Shown here: positions 16,102 to 19,646 of the stretch, piece by piece
Layout: every line of letters begins with the position of its first letter
Position numbering within the stretch: position 1 is the first letter of the stretch
The notes under the pieces: generated by a model
What the model saw: only the letters and a program-made list of their open reading frames with translations
The model's database searches: none
Told to the model about the DNA's origin: nothing
Program-made: the position numbers and the translations under genes
Source of the DNA: Verrucomicrobiota bacterium
Lineage (GTDB): Bacteria; Verrucomicrobiota; Verrucomicrobiia; Opitutales; UBA953
Direction of reading: 5' to 3'
DNA length: 19,646 bases
Assembly (NCBI GenBank): GCA_004293385.1
Contig: RDYO01000011.1
Coordinates: 1-19,646 of the forward strand

Positions 16102-16968
16102 ATGAAGTTCCGACTCCTCCTCGCCCTGCTCGTCCTCCCGCTGGGAGCCCAGACGACTCCCTTCGGCACCAAGGTCTCGGACCCTTCGGCCGCCCCGGCG
16201 ACGACCACGGCCCCGGCCGCTGCTCCTGCCGCCGCCCCGGCCGCCGGCGGCGTCTCGGATGAGTTCGTGGACAACTCGGTGCAGGTCTCGCCCTTCCGCC
16301 CGACGCTGCTTCCTGAAGCGAAGTCGACCCGGACCTTCCAGCTCTCGAAGCTCAACCGCCTCGGCTCGACGGAGACCACCAAGGAGCTGCAGCGTCTTTA
16401 TTCCGCCTTCGCCACGCAGAGCATCGTCGACGGCTCGCCCGCCGGCTCCAGCAAGGCCGTCGGCTATCTGACGACCGTCACCTATTCGATCCTCCAGGAT
16501 CTCGGCGACAACCGCTACCTCGCCAAGGCCGCCTGGCCCGCCTCAGGTCCCAACGAAGCCCTCGCCGCTGGCGTCGACACGATGGCGCTCCTCTTGCTCG
16601 AGAAGCCCGCCAAGGCCGGCGACACCGGCAAGATCACCGGCATGCACGTCGGCACGGTGGCGGTGCTCTTCACCCCGGACTTCGCTCCGCTCAAAGGCCG
16701 ACGCCTCACGCTCCGCCGCGAAGCGTTCCTGGAATGCGCGACGTTGGAAGATTCTCCGGCCGGCCTGCAGCGCTTCGTCGAGGCGATCACCGCGGGCGCC
16801 GAACTGAGCGCGACGACCAACGAGACGATCCCCTGCAAGAAGTGCGGCGGACTCGGTTTCACGCGCGAAGCCCAGAAGGGCCAGCTCCTCGACAAGCGCG
16901 TGCCCTGCGCCGATTGCGCCAGCACCGGCAAGCTGATCATCGCGGTCGAGACGAAGTTCGTCCCCTGA
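16102..16968 (+). CDS. Secreted protein with C-terminal DnaJ-like double CxxC finger, function unknown
   Basis: I do not recognise a named family for this 288-residue protein. It begins with a clear signal peptide (MKFRLLLALLVLPLGAQ), then a low-complexity Ala/Pro/Thr stretch at about 28-50. A middle region of mixed strand and helix character follows, containing GYLTTVTYSILQDLGDNRYLAKA. The C-terminus has two Cys pairs, C245-K-K-C248-GGLGF and C269-A-D-C272-ASTG, about 20 residues apart. That spacing and the flanking glycines resemble half of a DnaJ Cys-rich zinc-binding domain. Because the protein should be exported, the Cys could instead be disulfides or bind metal outside the cytoplasm. 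It starts 4 bp after tatC and is probably co-transcribed. No catalytic motif is visible. Confidence 0.8.
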   Translation: MKFRLLLALLVLPLGAQTTPFGTKVSDPSAAPATTTAPAAAPAAAPAAGGVSDEFVDNSVQVSPFRPTLLPEAKSTRTFQLSKLNRLGSTETTKELQRLYSAFATQSIVDGSPAGSSKAVGYLTTVTYSILQDLGDNRYLAKAAWPASGPNEALAAGVDTMALLLLEKPAKAGDTGKITGMHVGTVAVLFTPDFAPLKGRRLTLRREAFLECATLEDSPAGLQRFVEAITAGAELSATTNETIPCKKCGGLGFTREAQKGQLLDKRVPCADCASTGKLIIAVETKFVP

Positions 16969-17025
16969 GCGGGATAATCCGCATCCTGCGCTTGCGCACG
17001 GCAGGCTTCACCCGCACATTGCGGC

Positions 17026-17976
17026 GTGTCCTCCCCGCTGCACGTCGGCCTTGAAGCCCATTTCGCGGCCCTCGAGCATCTCCTCGCGGAGCAGGAACTC
17101 GCGTTCGAACCCGAAGTCCGCCCGATGGTCCGCGACGTGCTCGCCCATCCCGGCAAGCGCCTCCGTCCGCTCCTCGCTTTCGGCGCGGGTGCCGGCGGCC
17201 CGCCTCCCGCCGCCTTGGTGCGCGGCGCCGGCATCATCGAACTCGTCCACCTCGCCACCCTGGTGCACGACGACGTCCTCGATGGCGCCGATACGCGCCA
17301 CGGCAGCGACACCCCCAACCGCACCCACGGCGCCCACGCGGCGGTGCTTTTCGGTGATGCCCTCTTCGCCCACGCCCTCGTGCTGGCCGCCGACCACCCG
17401 ACGCCGGAGCTCTGCCGCATCGTGGCCCGCGCTTCCCGCGAAGTCTGCTCGGGTGAGGTCTGCCAGACGTTCTCCCGCGGCCACGACGACCTTTCGCTCG
17501 AAGACTACTACCGCCACATCCGCCTGAAGACGGCGGAGCTCTTCGAAGGCGCCTGCCGGATCGGCGCCCTCCTCGCCGACCGCCCGACGGAACATGTCGA
17601 CGCCTGCGCCCTCTTCGGCCGCCACCTCGGCATCGCCTACCAGATCTACGACGACCTCGTGGACCTGCTGCAGGACGACGCCAAGGCGGGCAAGACGCTC
17701 GGCACCGACGCCGCCAGCGGTAAGCTGACGCTGCCGATGCTGCTGGAACGCGACCTTTCAGGCAAAGGCTTCCTGACGCCCCTCCGCGCCGGCGGTGACG
17801 CCCGTCAGCTGATCTCCTCTGCCGCCTGGCGCGAATCGTTCCGTCGCCTCGACGCCGAGATCGCCGCCGCCGAACAGGCCCTCGAACCGGTCGCCGGTTC
17901 GCCGTCCCCTTTCTTCCTGCTCCGTCTCACGGGCTTCCTTCGCGAAGCCGCCGGGCGGTTGGCACCCCGCGCATGA
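17026..17976 (+). CDS. Long-chain polyprenyl diphosphate synthase (IspB/HepT-like)
   Basis: This trans-prenyltransferase elongates farnesyl or geranylgeranyl diphosphate with isopentenyl diphosphate, normally to make the quinone side chain. The 316 residues include GKRLRPLL (43-50), the first Asp-rich motif DDVLD (82-86, HDDVLDGADTRHG), GDALFAHAL, and the second Asp-rich motif DDLVD (209-213, YQIYDDLVDLLQDD). GKTLGTDAASGKLTLPML follows. The residue five before the first motif is small (A77), which in this family favours long products; the exact chain length is inference. The start is GTG at 17026, since no ATG lies before conserved sequence. There is no good ribosome site in the 57 bp upstream gap, which holds a GCGG/CCGC repeat and a TGCGCTTGCGCA palindrome (16987-16998). 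The stop overlaps the next start (ATGA). Confidence 0.92.
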   Translation: MSSPLHVGLEAHFAALEHLLAEQELAFEPEVRPMVRDVLAHPGKRLRPLLAFGAGAGGPPPAALVRGAGIIELVHLATLVHDDVLDGADTRHGSDTPNRTHGAHAAVLFGDALFAHALVLAADHPTPELCRIVARASREVCSGEVCQTFSRGHDDLSLEDYYRHIRLKTAELFEGACRIGALLADRPTEHVDACALFGRHLGIAYQIYDDLVDLLQDDAKAGKTLGTDAASGKLTLPMLLERDLSGKGFLTPLRAGGDARQLISSAAWRESFRRLDAEIAAAEQALEPVAGSPSPFFLLRLTGFLREAAGRLAPRA

Positions 17977-18077
17977 GGATCTTCCGCACGACCGCCTCGG
18001 AACGTCTGGCGCTCGCCTTCGTGCTGCTCCTGCTCGCCGCCGCCGCCAGCCTGCTGTTCGTCTGGCGCTCGCTCTGA
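17973..18077 (+). CDS. 34-residue single-span membrane microprotein
   Basis: This short frame starts at the ATG of an ATGA overlap with the prenyl synthase stop codon, a classical translational-coupling arrangement. The 34 residues have an Arg-containing N-terminus (MRIFRTTASERLALAF), an unbroken Leu/Ala/Val helix of about 18 residues, and a WRSL end. A single transmembrane helix with the N-terminus inside is expected. I know no named family. It stops 2 bp before the convergent DUF192 stop, so it fills the gap exactly. It could still be a chance frame, but the hydrophobic pattern and the overlap make a real gene more likely than not. Confidence 0.55.
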   Translation: MRIFRTTASERLALAFVLLLLAAAASLLFVWRSL

Positions 18078-18079
18078 GC

Positions 18080-18583
18080 TCAGGGAAGGAACTTCTTCAC
18101 GTCGTAACCGCGGGCCCGCACGGCTGACCGCAGGTCGTCCAGGTTCACGCGGTCACCCGGCTTGACGCCGAAGTCGCGGAACCAGCCGGCGCGCATCTCG
18201 ACCGCGAAGCGCGCCTCCTTCGTGACGGACTTGGTCGTCTCCGTATCACCCGCCGTCATGGTGCGGACCTCGAGGACCGTTCCGTCGCGGGCGACGAACG
18301 CGATATCCAGGTCGATCAGGGTGTCCTTCATCCAGAAACTCATCGGGCCGTCCTCGTCGTACAGGAAAACCATCCCTTCGGCTTCCTCCAGCCGGGCGAC
18401 GCCCATCAGCCCGCGGGCCTTCTCGAGGTCGGAGATCGCCACGCGCACTTGGGAGAGCACCTCACCCATGCGGACAGGGAAACGGGTCTCAAGGCCGAGT
18501 TCGCGGGCCGGGGCGACCTCCGGGCGAGGGCTATCGCAGGCGACGAACCCGAGAGCCAGGGCGAGTAAGAGCAGCCGGAACAT
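18080..18583 (-). CDS. DUF192 domain lipoprotein
   Basis: This 167-residue protein belongs to the DUF192 family of small secreted proteins of unknown function. The N-terminus is a likely lipoprotein signal, with a Leu-rich stretch and C16 in FVACDS, so it may be anchored in a membrane. The DUF192 core is clear: FPVRMGEVLSQVRVAIS, ARGLMGVARLEEAEGMVF, the signature DGPMSFWMKDTLIDLDIAF, then VRTMTAG and a C-terminal GWFRDFGVKPGDRVNL. The Leu/Met/Phe-rich motifs are as expected for the family. The start ATG at 18583 begins the signal; the long open frame upstream is shadow of the methyltransferase on the other strand. It is divergent from the methyltransferase across 54 bp and convergent with the microprotein. 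Confidence 0.88.
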   Translation of the reverse strand: MFRLLLLALALGFVACDSPRPEVAPARELGLETRFPVRMGEVLSQVRVAISDLEKARGLMGVARLEEAEGMVFLYDEDGPMSFWMKDTLIDLDIAFVARDGTVLEVRTMTAGDTETTKSVTKEARFAVEMRAGWFRDFGVKPGDRVNLDDLRSAVRARGYDVKKFLP

Positions 18584-18637
18584 GCGGGCGAGTGTTCCTG
18601 CGATTGCCTCGGAGGCAAGTTTCGCTTGCTTGGCCTG

Positions 18638-19351
18638 ATGGAACGCGACCCGCAGGCCCACTGGCTCGAGACCGAGACGGCCCTGCATTACGCCCGGGCC
18701 GCGGTCCGGGTGGGACTCTGGGCCTCCGAACGCGTGCTCATCGAACGCTACCTGCCGAAGTCGGCCCGCTTGCTCGAACTCGGCTGCGGCGGCGGACGCG
18801 TGGTGCTCGGCCTCCGTCAGGCGGGCTACCATGAGGTGACGGCCACGGACTTCTCGCCCATCATGGTCAGCCTCGCACGCGCGGTGCTGGCCGATCACGA
18901 CGAGAGCTGGGAGCGTTGCGTCGAACAGCAGGACGCCACGGCGCTGACCTATCCCGACGCTTCCTTCGACCACGCGGTCTTCGCCTTCAACGGCCTGATG
19001 TGCCTGCCCAGCCGCGGACATCGGCTCGCCGCGCTGCGCTCGATCCATCGCGTGCTGAAACCGGGCGGCATCTTCCTGTTCACGGCCTCCGACCGGGAGA
19101 AAGGCGCCAACGCCGCCTATTGGGCGAAGGAAGCCCGCGAGCCCGACATCGTCCCCGGCGATCGCTGGCACGAGAGCGATACCTCGCCGGTGTTCATCCA
19201 CAGCAGCACCGAACAGGAGACCCGCGCAGAATTGTCGGAAACGGGCTTCGTCGTCATCGAGTGTCCGCTGAGCACCGAAATCGCATCTGACGGACCCGCG
19301 GTGCGCGAGTTCGCCGGCGAGACCCGCTTCTACGTCGCGAGAAAGGCTTGA
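18638..19351 (+). CDS. Class I SAM-dependent methyltransferase (type 11-like)
   Basis: This 237-residue cytoplasmic enzyme has the Rossmann-like SAM-binding fold. Motif I is LLELGCGGGR at about 45-54, the acidic residue of motif II is D71 in VTATDFSPIM, and motif IV is DASFDHAVFAFNGLMCLP. The post-motif RVLKPGGIFLFTAS is also present. The substrate cannot be told from sequence. The C-terminal half (WAKEAREPD, ELSETGFVV) is like small-molecule methyltransferases. An upstream in-frame TTG at 18626 could start it, but ATG at 18638 is preferred. No Shine-Dalgarno sequence is evident. It runs divergently from the DUF192 gene, 54 bp apart, and the gap shows nothing else recognisable. Confidence 0.85.
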   Translation: MERDPQAHWLETETALHYARAAVRVGLWASERVLIERYLPKSARLLELGCGGGRVVLGLRQAGYHEVTATDFSPIMVSLARAVLADHDESWERCVEQQDATALTYPDASFDHAVFAFNGLMCLPSRGHRLAALRSIHRVLKPGGIFLFTASDREKGANAAYWAKEAREPDIVPGDRWHESDTSPVFIHSSTEQETRAELSETGFVVIECPLSTEIASDGPAVREFAGETRFYVARKA

Positions 19352-19380
19352 GGGAACTGTCTCACGGCGGTGTTGTCGGG

Positions 19381-19646
19381 ATGACCATGTCTTTCCGTCT
19401 TTCCTGGCTGTTCGCATTCCTCCTGCCTGGAGCCGCCTTGGCCTTGGACTTGCACGTCGCGCCCGACGGCGATGACCGCGCCTCGGGCCGGGCCGATGCC
19501 CCGCTGGCTTCGCTCGAAGGCGCCCGTCAGGCCGTACGCAAGCTACCCCGCCCTTTGACCGAACCGATACGCGTCCTTTTCGCCACCGGGACTTACCGGA
19601 TCACGCAGGCCGTCGCCTTCGATGAGAAAGACTCCGGCGAGGCCGG
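19381..19646 (+). CDS. Secreted protein, probable right-handed beta-helix enzyme (N-terminal part)
   Basis: The frame runs off the right edge with 88 complete codons. A Sec signal peptide (MTMSFRLSWLFAFLLPGAALA) is followed by LDLHVAPDGDDRASGRADAP, then LASLEGARQAVRKLP and VLFATGTYRI. This pattern, xVxPxGxDxxxGxxxxPxxSLExAxxAV followed by a GxYxI strand, is how many pectate-lyase-like beta-helix and GH110-type secreted proteins begin. It suggests polysaccharide or glycan binding or cleavage, but the catalytic part is outside the window. Two start codons are possible (19381 and 19387); the first is used. The 29 bp gap before it shows no terminator. Confidence 0.7.
   Translation, partial: MTMSFRLSWLFAFLLPGAALALDLHVAPDGDDRASGRADAPLASLEGARQAVRKLPRPLTEPIRVLFATGTYRITQAVAFDEKDSGEA

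Noticed and set aside
18584..19417. Long upstream extension of the DUF192 frame
   Set aside because: It overlaps the methyltransferase on the other strand, and the lipoprotein signal begins at 18583.
1..19646. Search for CRISPR arrays, tRNA/rRNA genes, insertion sequences, phage or toxin-antitoxin genes
   Set aside because: No regularly spaced repeats, no transposase or integrase motifs and no recognisable RNA gene were seen on reading both strands by eye; a covariance-model scan was not possible.

Overview
The window looks like chromosomal DNA of a high-GC Verrucomicrobiota bacterium, probably near Opitutales. The main clue is the adjacent DUF1592 (planctomycete-type cytochrome) and DUF1552 (Tat-exported) gene pair, which is typical of the Planctomycetota/Verrucomicrobiota group. 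A secreted formylglycine-type sulfatase, a ThuA-like secreted protein and a Gfo/Idh/MocA oxidoreductase fit the same group. Lineage is inferred from gene content only; no rRNA or tRNA gene is visible. Coding density is very high. The longest gap between genes is about 135 bp, so no stretch over 300 bp lacks a gene. Shine-Dalgarno sequences are weak or absent before most genes.

Layout. 1-1069 (minus): nagB then nagA, the nagA gene running off the left edge; amino-sugar catabolism. 1150-5062 (minus): a DUF1592 protein with two CxxCH motifs, then a DUF1552 Tat-exported protein 10 bp downstream. 5198-7814 (plus, divergent): a ComM/YifB AAA+ protein, then a secreted ThuA-like protein ending at a clear hairpin-plus-T terminator. 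7864-11105 (minus): read in transcription order, a secreted sulfatase, a Gfo/Idh/MocA oxidoreductase and gluconokinase. 11204-18077 (plus): a DapF-family protein, a SWIM-SNF2 helicase, TatC, a secreted protein with a DnaJ-like double CxxC finger, a long-chain polyprenyl diphosphate synthase and a 34-residue membrane microprotein that overlaps the synthase stop codon. 18080-18583 (minus): a DUF192 lipoprotein. 18638-19351 (plus): a class I methyltransferase. 19381-19646 (plus): the start of a secreted protein resembling right-handed beta-helix enzymes.

How the genes relate. The minus-strand groups suggest use of amino sugars and sulfated or oxidised sugars by secreted enzymes. The plus-strand run is mostly housekeeping: cell wall or amino-acid metabolism, Tat export, quinone side chain and DNA remodelling. 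The Tat translocase gene lies in the same window as one clear Tat substrate, the DUF1552 protein.

The most notable observation is that the DapF-family protein keeps the fold motifs of diaminopimelate epimerase but has serine at both catalytic cysteine positions. No phage, insertion sequence, CRISPR array or defence island was recognised, and I do not see a clearly new multi-gene system.
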